Assembly: GCA_965153355.1 (NCBI GenBank)
Contig: OZ231126.1
Span: 20,956,001-21,020,000, forward strand
From: Flaccisagitta enflata
Taxonomy: Eukaryota > Chaetognatha > Sagittoidea > Aphragmophora
Length of the DNA stretch: 64,000 nt
Reading direction: 5' to 3'
How positions within the stretch are numbered: the stretch's first letter is position 1; each line of letters starts with the position of its first letter. A program made the translations under genes and the position numbers. Positions 14,570 through 27,015 of the stretch are shown here, piece after piece. The notes under the pieces were generated by a model. It worked only from the letters and a program-made list of their open reading frames with translations, did not search any database and was not told the origin of the DNA.

Positions 14570-15485
14570 GACTAAACCAGACCCAAACAAGATAAACCAG
14601 ACTCAAGCCAGACTCAAACCAGATTTAAACCAGACCTAAGCCAGACCTAAACGAGATTTAAACCAGACCTAAAGCAGACCTAAACCAGACCAAAACCAGA
14701 CCAAAACCAGACCTAAACCAGACCTAAACCAGACCTAAACCAGACATAAACCAGACCTAAACCAGACATAAACCAGACATGAACCAGACTTAAACCATAC
14801 TTAAACCAGACTTAAACCAGACTTAAACCAGACTTAAACCAGACTTAAACCAGACTCAAGCCAGACTCAAACCAGACTCAAACCAGACTCAAACCAGACT
14901 CAAACCATACATAAACCAGAATCAAACCAGACTTAAACCAGACTTAAACCAGACTTAAACCAGACTTGAACCAGACTTTAACCAGACTTAAACCAGACTT
15001 AAACCAGACTTAAACCAGCAGACTTAAACCAGCAGACTTAAACCAGCAGACTGAAACCAGCAGATTTAAACCAGCAGACTTAAACCAGCAGACCTAAACC
15101 AGCAGACCTAAACCAGCAGACTTGAACCAGCAGACTTAAACCAGCAGACTTAAACCAGCAGACTTAAACCAGCAGACTTAAACCAGCCGACTTAAACCAG
15201 CAGAATTAAACCAGCAGACTTAAATCAGCAGATTTAAACCAGCAGACTTAAACCAGCAGACTTAACCTGCAGACCTAAACCAACAGACCTAAATCAGCCA
15301 TCTCAAACCAGCCGACCTAAACCAGCCGACTTAAACCAGCAGACTTAAACCTGCAGACTTGAACCAGTGGACTTAAACCAGCAGACTTAAATCAGCAGAC
15401 TTAAACCAGCAGACCTAAACCAGCAGACCTAAACCAGCAGACTTAAACCAGCAGACTTAAACCAGCAGACCTAAACCAGCAGACT
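14570..15485. repeat. Minisatellite switching from 11-bp to 15-bp units
   Basis: From 14570 to about 15010 the unit is ACCAGACTTAA (11 bp, with ACCTAA and ATAA variants). From about 15010 it becomes CCAGCAGACTTAAAC (15 bp), apparently by inserting CAGC/GCAG. Inverted GTCTGGTTTA copies lie at 14430-14465. No coding frame. Confidence 0.93.
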
Positions 15486-15489
15486 TGAA

Positions 15490-16298
15490 ATGCCACATAT
15501 GACCAAAACATACCAAAAAACAAAAATGACCAAAACATATCAAAAAACCTAGATGACGAAAAAATAAAAAAACAAACAAAAAAAACAAAAAAACAAAAAA
15601 CAAAAAACCCCAAAACTCAAAACCAAAAAACCAAAAAACCAAAAAACCAAAAAAACCAAAAAACCAATAACAAAAAAACCAAAAAACATAAAAGACCAAA
15701 ACATACCAAAAAACCATTTTAGATGACCAAAAATGACCTGAAATCTTCCAAAATGACTTAAAATGCCCAAAAAAGACACAAATGACTTAAATTAACAAAG
15801 TGACGTATATGATCAAAAATGACCAAAAATGACTAAAAGCAACCAGAAATGACCAAAAACAACAAAATGACTCAAAATAACTCCAGACGACCCAAATTGA
15901 TCAAAAACAACACAAAAAAGCAAAGTGTTACTAAAAACTACAAAAGCCAAAAATAACTTAGAGTGACTGAGAATGACTTAGAATGACTTGTAATGACTTA
16001 TAATGACTTAGAATGACTTAGAATAACTTAGAATGACTAGGAATGACTTAAAATGACTCATGATAACATAAAATGACAAAAATGACAAAAAATGACAAAA
16101 TGACTTAAGTGACTAAAATCAACTGAAAATGACCGAAAATGACTTAAAATGACATAAACTGCCCTAAAATGACGTAAATACCCTAAAATGATGTAAAACG
16201 ACGAAAAAAAGCTAAGTGTTACGGACGGACCGACCGACCGACCGACAGACCGACCGACCGACAGAGCGGGTTATAGAGTCGCGTGCATGCGACTAAAA
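15490..16298 (+). repeat. AAAATGACTT/AAAAACC minisatellite ending in a hairpin-family end
   Basis: A loose ~10-bp repeat (AAAATGACTT, AAAATGACCA, with an AAAAACC-rich start) runs to about 16205. Then come CCGACCGACCGACAGACC tetramers, AGAGCGGGTTATAGAGTCGC, the palindrome GTCGCGTGCATGCGAC and TAAAAA. A degenerate match to the opposite end (GCACGTGACTTATAAG) lies at 14524-14539. The whole 14.5-16.3 kb stretch may thus be one hairpin-ended element filled with minisatellites. That larger reading is inference. Confidence 0.75.
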
Positions 16299-16886
16299 AC
16301 TGCTGGAAAGTTTGAAGAACGGATTCTACAAAATTGTATATGAATCCTTCATCAATGTCTTCCCAATTGAATACAAAGGGTATATGGTACCATATGAGCC
16401 TTTACTCAATATTTGTACAGAAATGTATAACTTTTATGAGGAATAACAACAATAAACAATAGTTTTGTTTTACTGAGACGATATTTTTGAGCAAAATGGT
16501 AAGTGCTGAAATTCGAATATAGGAGCTTTTGCAACATGGCTATATGATTACTCACTACTTCGAGTTATCAATTCTCATTCACACCGTCAACAGTAACGTG
16601 ACAGTTGCAGAAGCGGTGACATTCCCATCGAATTACGCCTCATACGTGGAATCGGTTCAATTATTAAGATTGCTAAAATACTACCAAAGGAGTGCTCAAT
16701 CTTACCAAAACCCACCCAACCATGACACCAATGAATCCCATTGGAAAAAAAAGAACTTAATATTCATCATCACAACTGCTTTCACAATCGATGATAGCTC
16801 TGAGGGAAAAATGGACTAGCGCTCATTGTTGTAGAGGAAAATTCGTTTCACCACAATATGCAAATGAGGCTGAGGATGTATCGACA

Positions 16887-17039
<153 letters not shown>

Positions 17040-17044
17040 GTAGC

Positions 17045-17158
17045 TGGGGATGTGGAAGCGGTAGGTGGATGAGTAGCTACTAGTATTTGAGCAGCAAAAT
17101 AGAAGCGGAAGCGGAATCTTTGGAAGCGGCAGGAAAATCAACCGCTTCCACATCCCTA
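17045..17158. mobile_element. Tiny hAT-like MITE, 114 bp
   Basis: The ends TGGGGATGTGGAAGCGGT and ACCGCTTCCACATCCCTA are inverted repeats with one mismatch. Flanks are GTCGTAGC and GTCGTAAC, an 8-bp duplication with one difference, as expected for the hAT superfamily. The interior has more GCGGAAGC motifs. The same element is in arm 2 at about 45496-45612, so it predates the duplication. Confidence 0.75.
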
Positions 17159-17355
17159 GTCGTAACACTCCTATGATTTTGTTGTTTTTGAAACGGAACT
17201 GAAACAAGTGGCGTTCGCCATAATGTGTTCCACGATAACTTGATTGAGCATGAATGACATTACAATAATTCTAATGAGTTATCCAATATTAATTTTCAGA
17301 GAAATCTGTGTTATACATATTGGCCGCCTGTAGGCGGCCCAACTGCCTTTCTTCA

Positions 17356-17520
17356 TAACTGCTGGGCTTATAACTGTGAGGCTTATAACCGCAAGGCTTG
17401 AAACCGCGAGGCTTACAACTGCGGGGCGTATAACCATGGGGTTTATGACCACAGGATTCCTAACCGTAGGGCTTATAACTGCAGGGCTCATGACCGCAGG
17501 GCTTATAACCCCAGGGCCCA
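17356..17520. repeat. 15-bp minisatellite
   Basis: About 11 units of GGGCTTATAACCGCA with substitutions, directly before the larger array. Confidence 0.88.
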
Positions 17521-19690
17521 TAAACTGGGGTGTGTGACACACATTTAGAGAAAACTGGGCTGTGTGGCACACGTTCGGAGAAAACTGTGCTTTGTGACAC
17601 ACATTTGGAGAAAACTTGGCTGTGTGAGACAAAGAGGGTAAAAACTGGGTTATTTGACACACAATGAAGAAAACTGGGCTGGGTAACACACATTTGGAGA
17701 AAAATAGGCTGTAACACACATTCAGAGAAAACTTGGTTGTGTGACACACATTCTGGGTTGTGTGACACACAATGGAGAAAACTAGGCTGTGTTACACTCA
17801 TTCAGAGAAAACAAGGCTGTGTGACAATGGAGAAAACTTAATTGTGTGACACACAATGGAGAAAACTGGGCTGTGTGACACATATTTGGAGAAAACTGGG
17901 CTGCGTGACATACATTTATAAAAAACTGGGTTGTGTGACACACAATGGAGAAAACTGGGCTGCATGACACACATTTAGAGAAAATTTGACTGTGTGACAC
18001 TCACTCAGAGAAAACTGGGTTTTGTGACAAACAATGGGAAACTGGGCCGTGTGACACACATTTAGAGAAAATTGGACTGTGTGACACACATTCAGAAAAA
18101 ACTGGAGTGTGTGACACACATTTGAAGAAAACTGGGTTATGTGACACACAATGGAGAAAACTGGGCTGTGTGTCACACATTTGGAGAAAACTGGACTGTG
18201 TGACACACATTTGGATAAGATTGTTGTATGACACACAATAGAGAAAACTGGGCTGTGTGACACATATTTAGAGATAACTTTACTATGTGACAAACATTCG
18301 GAGAAAGTTTGGTTGTGTAACAGAAAATGGAAAAAACTGGGCTGTGTGACACACATTTGGAGAAAACTGGACTGTGTGACACTTATTTGGAGAAAACTGG
18401 ACTGTGTGACACACGTTTGAAGAAAACTGGGTTGTGTGACACACAATGGAGAAAACTGGGCTGTGTGACACACATTTGGAGAAACCTGGACTGTGTGACA
18501 CACATTTGGAAACTACTAGGTTGTGTGACACATGATGGAAGAAAACTGAGCTGTGTGACACACATTTGGAAAAACTGGACAGTGTGACACATATTTATAA
18601 AAAACTGGACTGTGTGACTCACACAAGAAGAAAACAGGCTGATGTGACACATAATCCAGAAAACTGGACTGTGTGACACACATTTGGGAAAACTGGGTTG
18701 TTTGACACTGTGGAGAAAACTGGGCTGTGTGACACACATTTGGAGAAAAATGGACTGTGTGACACACATTTGGAAAAAACTGGGTTGTGTGACACACAAT
18801 GGAGCAAACTGGTCTGTGTGACACACATTCGGAGAAAACTGGACTGTGTGACACACATTTGGAGGACACTTGGTTGTGTGACACAAAATGGAGAAAACTG
18901 GGCTGTGTGACATACATTCAGAAAAAACTGGACTGTGTGACACATATTTGGAGAAAACTGGGTTGTGTGATACACAATGAAGAAAACTGGGCTATGTGAC
19001 ACACATTTGGAGAAATCTGGGCTATGTAACACATTTGGAGAAGACTGGACTGTGTGACACACATTCAGAGAAAAATGGACTGTGTGACACACATTTGGAG
19101 GAAACTGGGTTGTGTGATACACAGTGGAGAAAACTGGGCTGCGTGACACACATTTTGAGAAAACTGGGCTGTGTGACACACATTTGGAAAAAACTGGGTT
19201 GTGTGACACAATATGGACAAAACTAGGCTGTGTGACACACAGACGGAGAAAACTAGGCTGTTGTGACACACATTTGGAAAAAACTGAACTGTGTGACACA
19301 CATTCGGAAAAAACTGGGTTGTGTGACACACTATGGAGAAAATTAGGCTATGTGAGACACATTCGGAGAAAACTGGACTGTGTGACACACATTTGGAGAA
19401 AACTGGACTGTGTGACACACATTTGGGGGAAATTGGGTTGTGTGACACACAGTGGAAAAGCTGGGCTGCGTGACACATTTGGAAAACTGGGCTGTGTGAC
19501 ACACGTGAGTTTGAAGAAACTTTGGTTGTGTAACACAATATGGAGAAAACTAGGCTGTGTGACACACATACGGAAAAAACTAGGCCGTGTGACACACTAT
19601 GGAGAAAACTAGGCTGTGTGACACACATTTGGAGAATACTGGGCTGTGTGACACTCAATCGGAGAAAACTGGGTTGTGTGACACACGGAC
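17521..19690. repeat. 2.2 kb minisatellite of about 30-bp units
   Basis: About 70 imperfect units built from CTGGGCTGTGTGACACACAT and TTGGAGAAAA. Two or three unit types alternate (ACACATTTGGAG, ACACAATGGAG, ACACATTCGGAG), suggesting higher-order structure. Unit lengths near multiples of 3 keep both strands open. The long Cys/His/Thr/Val/Phe readings of up to 390 residues are products of the array, with irregular stops and no start context. Confidence 0.95.
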
Positions 19691-19958
19691 GAACGGACGG
19701 ACGAATGGAGAAACTCTGAATATCTAGTGTTCCACTATCGTGGAACACAATGATAAGCGCATGCACATATCCTTCTATGCAGCTATGTAAGGTCTCGCTC
19801 TTCAAAGTCAAATACACGGCTGTATTGATTTTACTGTCATTGTTTGTGCGCGTTTGCGTATGCATATATGGCCGTTGTGCGTTTGTGCCGGTTTGTACGC
19901 GTTCATTTGAAAAAGTGTGATTGATATTGAGGTATGTTGTCGGCGTCATATAGTGAAT

Positions 19959-20373
19959 CAGCGGCGTAGGAGGAGGGACTTCAGGGACTTCAATTGCAGT
20001 CCCTGCTGTCGGGACACCAAAGTTGTCGGGACACCAATAAAGAAGAAAAAAAAGAGAAAGGAAGAAAAAAAAAAAGAAAAAAAGGAAAAGAAAAAAAAAG
20101 AAAAAAGAAAAAGAAGGGAGAGAAAAAACAAGGCTGGATACACGGCCAATCTGTAGTCGCTGCTGGTGGGCAGGGGCAGTAATGCGTGTGGGCAGGGGCA
20201 GTATATCAGTGGGTGGGGCTGTATTGACTCCAGGCAGGATCTGCAATGGTCAGAAATCCGTTTTTCAGTTGATTTCGCGGCATCAAAATTTTTGCGTTAC
20301 CAACCAACATACCTACATACCAAGGGACACACCCTACCCTCTTATAAGAGTCGCTTAGGCAGCGACTAAAAAG

Positions 20374-20433
<60 letters not shown>

Positions 20434-20948
20434 GTAAGAATATATTAGTCAATGCTACAATTGTCTCATATTACTGTGAGAACAAATCTTCTTTGTCACA
20501 AATATTAGTCAATGCTGCAATTGTCTTACATTACTGTAAGTTAAAGTTATAGATTAAAGGTTAATGCTACAATTGTCATACATTACTTAAAGTCAAAGAT
20601 TAAAAGCAATTTATAAAGCAATCAAAATTCTGTGGTTTTCAAGCTTATGTTAGTTTTAGGCAAATAAAGAGGGATGTAGAGGAGCAAAGTAAGTAAAAAA
20701 AAAAAAGAAGTGAAGATAGGCATTTAGGCACAAACTGTGGCTGAGAGAAAAAAAACTATTTTCTCCTATACCAGGCATGATTAGGCCCCATCCCACTTAT
20801 CCAAGATCTCAAAGAAAACTAGAGTATGTAAGTAATTTCTATTTTTCATAAATCTTAAGCAAAAACTACATATTATTGTCTGTTGAGACACCAAATTTGT
20901 TGGTTTGGTGGTTGAAGTCCCAAGAAATCCAGCTCCCCTACGCCGCTG
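19959..20948. mobile_element. Non-autonomous hAT-type transposon, 990 bp, with 8-bp target duplication
   Basis: Perfect 12-bp terminal inverted repeats: CAGCGGCGTAGG at the left and CCTACGCCGCTG at the right. The element is flanked by identical 8-bp direct repeats TAGTGAAT (19951-19958 and 20949-20956). Arm 2 has the uninterrupted site at about 44970 (GAATTCACTATATGACGCC), which proves the insertion and its target. An 8-bp duplication with CAG-starting ends is the signature of the hAT superfamily. Subterminal GGGACTTCA and GAGACACCAAA motifs recur at both ends. No transposase frame. A hairpin-ended element (20126-20372) is nested inside, followed by a GA array (20377-20428). Confidence 0.93.
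20126..20372 (+). mobile_element. Hairpin-ended element nested in the hAT element, 247 bp
   Basis: Starts AAAACAAGGCTGGATACACG and GGCCAAT, followed by a GTGGGCAGGGGCAG repeat. A CCAACCAACATACCTACATA stretch precedes CTTATAAGAGTCGC and the hairpin GTCGCTTAGGCAGCGAC, then TAAAAA. It shows both end types of the family in one copy: the GGCC hairpin end and the AGTCGC hairpin end. No coding region. Confidence 0.8.
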
Positions 20949-20968
20949 TAGTGAATTCTTTTTCCTTC

Positions 20969-21229
<261 letters not shown>

Positions 21230-21476
21230 ACAGTCACAGACACAGACACACAACTGTTAATTGATCTCGTATTCATTGTTCCACTCTCTTACCCAAGAGT
21301 TGTAAAATAACTTTGGAGATCTGGAGTTGATGCTGACCGAGGTCAGTGGCCAATTCGAGGCTGAGAGAGAACACCCACTGGGACATGACTCAAGTTGAAA
21401 TTCGTTTTATGATTTGCCAGGTAACTAGGTCCCGGTCTGTCTACATTTTATTGCGCATGCAAAATAGAAGAATGAG

Positions 21477-21508
<32 letters not shown>

Positions 21509-22231
21509 GCGAACACACAGTCACACGATGGATGGAAAGTAGTTCAAGAGATATCACCTCTATCTTCTTAAAGCAATTTTCAATCTGTCCACAGTCTGTA
21601 CCCTAGCTTTAGACACTAAACAGAGAATGACAAAGAATTTCAAGAAGAACAGTTTGTTTTCATCTAATCGGACGTTGCAAATGTAACAATATGCAAATAC
21701 AAAAATGCGAATCGTCACTCCAGTTATTTTACGGCGACATACAAGATCTAATCATGAGTATGAGCGGGGACAATGCAACACCCCCTTAATGACGTAGCTA
21801 TGGCATCGCTTACAATTAGATGTCGATGAAAGAGGCTTCTGTTTTTGCTATCATAATTGTATATTTTCATGTGATAATGATAATTCGAATTTTCAATGAC
21901 ATAGAATCGATGATAGATGACAATTACATTGATTTTTAAGTTGGTGGGTAAAGTAAAATGTTGTATGACGGGGGTATGGCGAGTACAAGGGGATAATGAC
22001 GGGCTGTCGGGGTGATTTCGGGAGGCAGGGTATCGCTATGACGTGAATGAAGGGGTAGTGATAATTCGAAAGAAGAATCTTTCGTAGTCAGATTGAAATG
22101 AACTCTAGCTCTAATTTGCTAACCAGAATAAAACTGTCTTTCATCATGTTAGACCCCATTTCAGCCCCTTTGATTTCGGATTGAATAACAACAACAAAAA
22201 ACCAGAAAAAATGGTCGAATGATTTGGGCAA

Positions 22232-22234
<3 letters not shown>

Positions 22235-22316
<82 letters not shown>
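22235..22316. repeat. (CT)n microsatellite within arm 1
   Basis: Equivalent to the GA array at 43528-43613 in arm 2. Another short (GA)n lies at 22869-22908. Bases 21230-22230 and 22910-24080 are arm 1 unique sequence and Hox downstream flank. No gene seen in them. Confidence 0.93.
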
Positions 22317-22321
<5 letters not shown>

Positions 22322-22865
22322 TTGATAAGATAGTCAGGCAACAAATGGAGAAAACAATCCTGATCAAACGTTGATGAGGAGTTTTGATTCGTTTTCGATT
22401 TCAAATTTGATTCATGCATCTTCTTGACAGGTCAATTTCTTGTAAAAGTGCCACGACCACGGAAAAAAAGTTTTCTGCTGTTTTTTGTCGATCCACTGTG
22501 TTTTTTTTTTTTTTCTCCCTCTCTCTTTTTTATTTTACTTCCTCGTTGCCTTAAGGCTTCTACTGACTTGGTTTGTTACGCATTCATTCCTCCATGCTTC
22601 ATTCATTCATTCACTCGACCATTCAGTCATTCCTTCGCTCGTTCCTTTGAAATGTTGCGAAATTGACTTTTTATGGATTTTCCGTGACTTTACGAGCAAG
22701 TTTTTGACAAATGTCTCAATAGAAAAAAAAATCTCCAAATGTCTCAAAGACTCAATGGAAGTTTGTTTGTCGCTTTTTCTTGTTTATGTGTGTGTTTGTG
22801 CCTCTAAACACGGACGAGGGGCCCCGATCCCAACACAGATTTTGAAGGGGAATTTTATGTGTGTT

Positions 22866-22910
<45 letters not shown>

Positions 22911-24084
22911 CTTGACGATATTGATCGTAAAAGGCAGCTGTTGTTGCCGACCAGAAATCCGTCAAATTTTTTACCAAAAGAAAAAAAAAGTTGGATTGAC
23001 GAAAAAAAAAAAAAACAAACGGGGGAAAATGATGTGGGGGAGGGGGGAGAGCAAGTGGTGGGTTAGATAAAGAAAAGCAAGATGAATTAAGATTCAAATG
23101 AACACCAAAATTGGCGGGCCCATCACAAGCCGGGTTTGTTGATTCCATCATTCTAGATAGATCAGATCAGGGCAGATCATACCTTAAGACAAAGGGGCAA
23201 TGGGAGAAAGGTAGCCTAATGGTGGTCTAGATTGGCATGGTGATTGGTGGGGGAATCAGCAAATTCTAATGATCAAGGGAGTACAGATAAAATGGAAGGA
23301 ATCACTCCACATTAATGAAGAAAATATTTGCCTCGGTTGTGAATTATGTGTTATGGTGAAGCGGATCAAATAGAACATTGAACTTGACATGGGCAAGGGC
23401 AAACGTTTTGTTTTGAAAAAGATGGGAAAAAAAACGAAACAAGAATGATGCCAAATCAAAGACTTGAAAAAAAAACTAATGTGGGGATAACTACAACAAA
23501 AGAAAACAAAACAAAAACAAATGATAACGATTCACATGAGAATCAATTACTGTTCCCATTCCACATGATTCTCTTTTCTTCAATTCCCTCTGCGTCTTTT
23601 CTTTTCCTCAAATTTCCACTAGAAAGAGTTTTTGATCACAATCGTTGAAGGCTGGATTCAATGTTGGAGACGATAATCGCGAATTCTCATTGGTTGAGAC
23701 AGATTTCCATCGTCACAATTTTCGACCAATCATGAATCGCCACGAGGGAAGGCGGAAGGGAGGAAAGTTGTGCAGATACGAATGAGGGCGACGACGTTGC
23801 CCACGTTTGGGCAAAAAATCACTTTCATCAAACATTATTGATCACGGATAAATGCACGTTATTGATGCACGCAATTGCAAGCATTTGAGAGGAGTTTGTC
23901 TTGCACACGTTACACGTACGCGTCGCATCGCGTGTGATATATTTTGCTTCTGTAAATGGATGGAACCAAGCGCATGCGACGGCGATGGATCATGCCAAAC
24001 GCTAGACGTCAACCATTTCCTGTCCCAACACGAACTTTCCCCCAAACTTCACCCTCCTCCGCCTCAATAATCCGTCTCTCACTT

Positions 24085-24500
24085 TCACATAGTCTTGATC
24101 TCCATCCCGACACCGCTCGAGACTCCTCCCCCACCACCACCATGACCAGCGACTGCGTGATGCTTCGATCTTTCTCTCTCCATCAGCTTCTTCTGCTTCA
24201 TCCTTCGGTTTTGAAACCATATTTTCACTTGTCTTTCGGTGAGGTTGAGCATGTAAGCGAGTTCGACTCGTCTCTTGCGCGTGATGTAAGTGTTCATGAC
24301 GAATTCGCGTTCTAACCAACTGGTTTGCGAGCGCGTGTAAGGCACGCGTTTCTTCCGGCCGCTGGAGGTGAGTTCGATGACGGAAGGGCCGTGCTCGTGA
24401 GGATGATGGTGAGGAAACGGGTGAGTGAGGCCCGGGATGTGAGGAGGCAAGATGGCCGTGGTTACTCCACCCGACGTCAATGGAGAAGGTTTCGTCAATC
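24085..24500 (-). CDS. Posterior-class Hox protein, exon 2 (homeodomain exon, C terminus)
   Basis: Encodes a sequence-specific nuclear DNA-binding protein of the posterior Hox class (Abd-B/Post/Hox9-13), which patterns the hind body axis in bilaterians. The exon opens after the acceptor TTTTCTCTACAG (AG at 24502-24501) and supplies the last two bases of a Gly codon begun in exon 1. About 46 residues rich in Pro and His precede the homeodomain (24360-24181), which starts GRKKRVPYT and ends near [11 protein letters not shown]. Leu16, Phe20, Trp48, Phe49, Gln50, Asn51 and Arg53 are all present. The start RKKRxPYT and the absence of a YPWM motif just upstream mark the posterior class. A short Gly-rich tail ends at TGA (24087-24085). 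The middle of the domain ([20 protein letters not shown]) lacks the arthropod Abd-B KQKRWELARNL and the lophotrochozoan Post2 KRWEIS. The paralogue is therefore unresolved. Confidence 0.93.
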
Positions 24501-24874
24501 CTGTAGAGAAAAGGAAAGAGGTAGGGTATAAGGTTTAGTTTTTTTGTGGCCGCATCTCGGAGTAAGCACAAACCACCACATCGCAAAGCACAGATATGAC
24601 AAGCGAGCAAGACATTTGCCACACAAACATCTCAATGAGTTGCGTGTTCATCCACCAATGCACAACCAATACACACTCCCCTCTGCCTATCCACTTGATA
24701 TCTTTCCATTCTAAAGCACCAGAAACTTACACCCTGCAACCAAGATCCTAAACTGGTTAAGTACACCAAAAAATGGTTTATTTTCCTCCTCGTCGATGCG
24801 GACTGCGAATCAAACAATACAGTCGGAAAGATAAGATAACCCCCGCGTCTCCGTCTCTATAAAGTTCAAACAAT

Positions 24875-25043
<169 letters not shown>

Positions 25044-25189
25044 TGTTACTACGCGGTCGGTACGTTTTATTTTCAAAAATTAATCACGAATCAATCAGTG
25101 GCGGCTGTCAGCCATTTCAAGGTGAAGAGGCAATTTAGATTTGTTTTTGAGGATCTTCCATTTTTGTGATAACGAAATTGCTTTATATT

Positions 25190-25345
25190 GTCTCTCCTTT
25201 TTGTTTTTGTCTTTTTTTTTTTTTAACCTCTTCAAAATGTCTTAAATTGTCTTTTTTGAGCTCTCAAAAACGCTTTAAATTGTCTTTTTCGGGCTCTTGA
25301 ATATGTCTTAAATTGACATTTTTTTCTGTTTCAAGCTCTTGAGTT
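25190..25345. repeat. Short tandem repeat, about 50-bp units
   Basis: Three to four imperfect copies of ATGTCTTAAATTGTCTTTTT followed by a GAGCTCTC/GGGCTCTTG spacer. Intronic and not coding. Confidence 0.7.
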
Positions 25346-25638
25346 CACTTGCTGCCGTCAGCTGGATATTTGTCTTTTTGTTTCTGTTGTGAGAAGTGAT
25401 TCTTTTTTTTTCTCAGCTAAGTTAAAAAACATAGACATTTGTAAAATTGATGCCAAGGACTAAATTGGTGATACGCTGATGACAATGTCGATGATGACAC
25501 TGTAGATAATGGCGTGGACGACGATGGTGGTGATGACATCGATGACATCAGTGTTCAATTGGATTTTTGGTCAGGAGAGGATCGCAGTTGTTGAATTGCT
25601 ATTGGATCCCGCAGGGATTCTAGTGTCGCAATGCAATT

Positions 25639-25643
<5 letters not shown>

Positions 25644-25683
<40 letters not shown>

Positions 25684-25955
25684 CCGCCCATGAAATCAGA
25701 TTGTGGCATTGACTCAAAACAGAGAAAGAAAAGAAAATGGAATTTGAATGGACCAAAGGCCCTCTTTAGATTTGGTTCTGTTTGGGGAAGAATCGGCTTT
25801 TAGCTGGTTCCATCTGTGAATGCGTCAGAACGGTGCTGCCCCTCAAATCAACAAATCTCATTTCAAATGCAGAGTGGGAGGGCACACAATCCACAAATGC
25901 AATTGCCAACCAAGAAAACCAATCTTTTTTTGGCGCTCTCTGCCATTTCTACTGC

Positions 25956-26036
<81 letters not shown>
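25644..26036. repeat. (GA)n and (CT)n microsatellites
   Basis: GA at 25644-25676 and CT at 25959-26034, separated by unique intronic sequence. Bases 26040-27080 hold no supportable gene apart from the weak frame listed at 26680. Confidence 0.93.
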
Positions 26037-26040
<4 letters not shown>

Positions 26041-26679
26041 ATTTTCTGAACCAATTTCGATATCCTTCACAAGTCGATTTTTTGCTGTGAATTGAAAGAG
26101 GTAACTGTCACTGTCAGTTTGACGACGTGTGAGGTATTTTATGATTGTCACCGTTATGACTCATGTCCATCTCATCGCACCATTCCAACATGCTTATTCT
26201 TTGATGACAAAATATTTAGTTAACCCATGTTCTTGAAACATGAAGCTCGATTTTTCGATGTGTTTCTTTTTTTTCACCCACCCAAGATTCTTCGTGACAT
26301 CCGAAGCCATTATGATAAAGATCATTTCGCCCTCAAAGAGAAGCGCAAATAAAGGAAGTAACAATAATTCAATTTCTCTTGTCTTTCTAATCTTCATGTA
26401 AATGAGGGCAAAGTCCAAAAAATCTCACAACAGAAAGAGGAAAAACTCGACAGTCTCTTTTTTTCGATACTCAATGTTTGACGTTTTATCTCTTCCACGA
26501 TTCGTAAAGAAAACCATGTGATCAAATAGACATCAGTGCGAGGTCATTACCCCTACCATCCGGTATATTCCCTATCTCCTCCTTCATCCGGCAAGGTTTT
26601 CTTGACAGATGAAAATGTAAGTGAGCGGCATGGACTGATGGACTTATGGATAAGAATGTAGGTTGAAAAAAACTTATTC

Positions 26680-27015
26680 TTATCGGTTATCTCTAGGATT
26701 CAGAGAATGTATTCGTAATCCCGGATATTGACGAGATCTCCGTCTGTGTTCAAGTGCTTCATTTTCGCCGATCCGTCGCCGTCTATCCTTCCCCAGCATA
26801 AACCGATACGCACTGTCCCTCGTACGATTCGTATGTTTTCTCCCATTCCGCGGTATCCAGACAGGTCTCAGTCTGTCCGTCCACACTTTTCTTTTGAATG
26901 AGACGTTGTCAAGGCGGTCCATTTTCAAACATGGCTGAAGTTCATTCCCCCATAGAAGGTCATTCGCCCGTTGATTCATCTGTCCTTTGTATTTATATAT
27001 GAGGTTTGTCCGCAT
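26680..27015 (-). CDS. Unrecognised 111-residue open frame inside the Hox intron (doubtful)
   Basis: This is one of the few frames in the window with mixed composition rather than repeat-derived residues. It is rich in Arg, Asn and Asp, starts with ATG, and lies on the Hox strand. I recognise no domain, signal peptide or membrane segment. The length is only modestly above chance for this base composition, and no splice sites or paralogous copy support it. It could equally be an intronic remnant or noncoding. Confidence 0.15.
   Translation of the reverse strand: MRTNLIYKYKGQMNQRANDLLWGNELQPCLKMDRLDNVSFKRKVWTDRLRPVWIPRNGRKHTNRTRDSAYRFMLGKDRRRRIGENEALEHRRRSRQYPGLRIHSLNPRDNR

Larger units (their letters stand above)
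17205..19750. mobile_element. 2.5 kb insertion carrying minisatellites, absent from arm 2
   Basis: Arm 2 reads straight from GAACTGAAA to TGATAAGCGC, while in arm 1 these are 2.5 kb apart. Near both ends of the inserted DNA is GTGTTCCACGATA in inverted orientation (17224 onward, and within GTGTTCCACTATCGTGGAAC near 19728). Just inside the left end is a palindrome GGCCGCCTGTAGGCGGCC (17322-17339). The rest is minisatellite. No transposase is seen and the target duplication is unclear, so the mechanism of insertion is open. Confidence 0.7.

Noticed and set aside
16529-16819. 96-residue mixed-composition frame in arm 1
   Set aside because: The arm 2 counterpart lacks about 50 bp in the middle and carries indels that destroy the frame.
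17521-19690. CRISPR array
   Set aside because: Units are contiguous with no unique spacers, and the context is an animal genome with introns. It is a minisatellite.
19065-20246. 393-residue Cys/His/Phe-rich frame on the minus strand
   Set aside because: Runs through the ~30-bp minisatellite and then into the hAT element. It is not a coherent gene.
22424-22666. 80-residue frame also seen in arm 2 (43191-43430)
   Set aside because: The latter part is shared simply because the DNA is duplicated. The start region differs, with frame changes and T-run length differences, so there is no sign of protein-level constraint.
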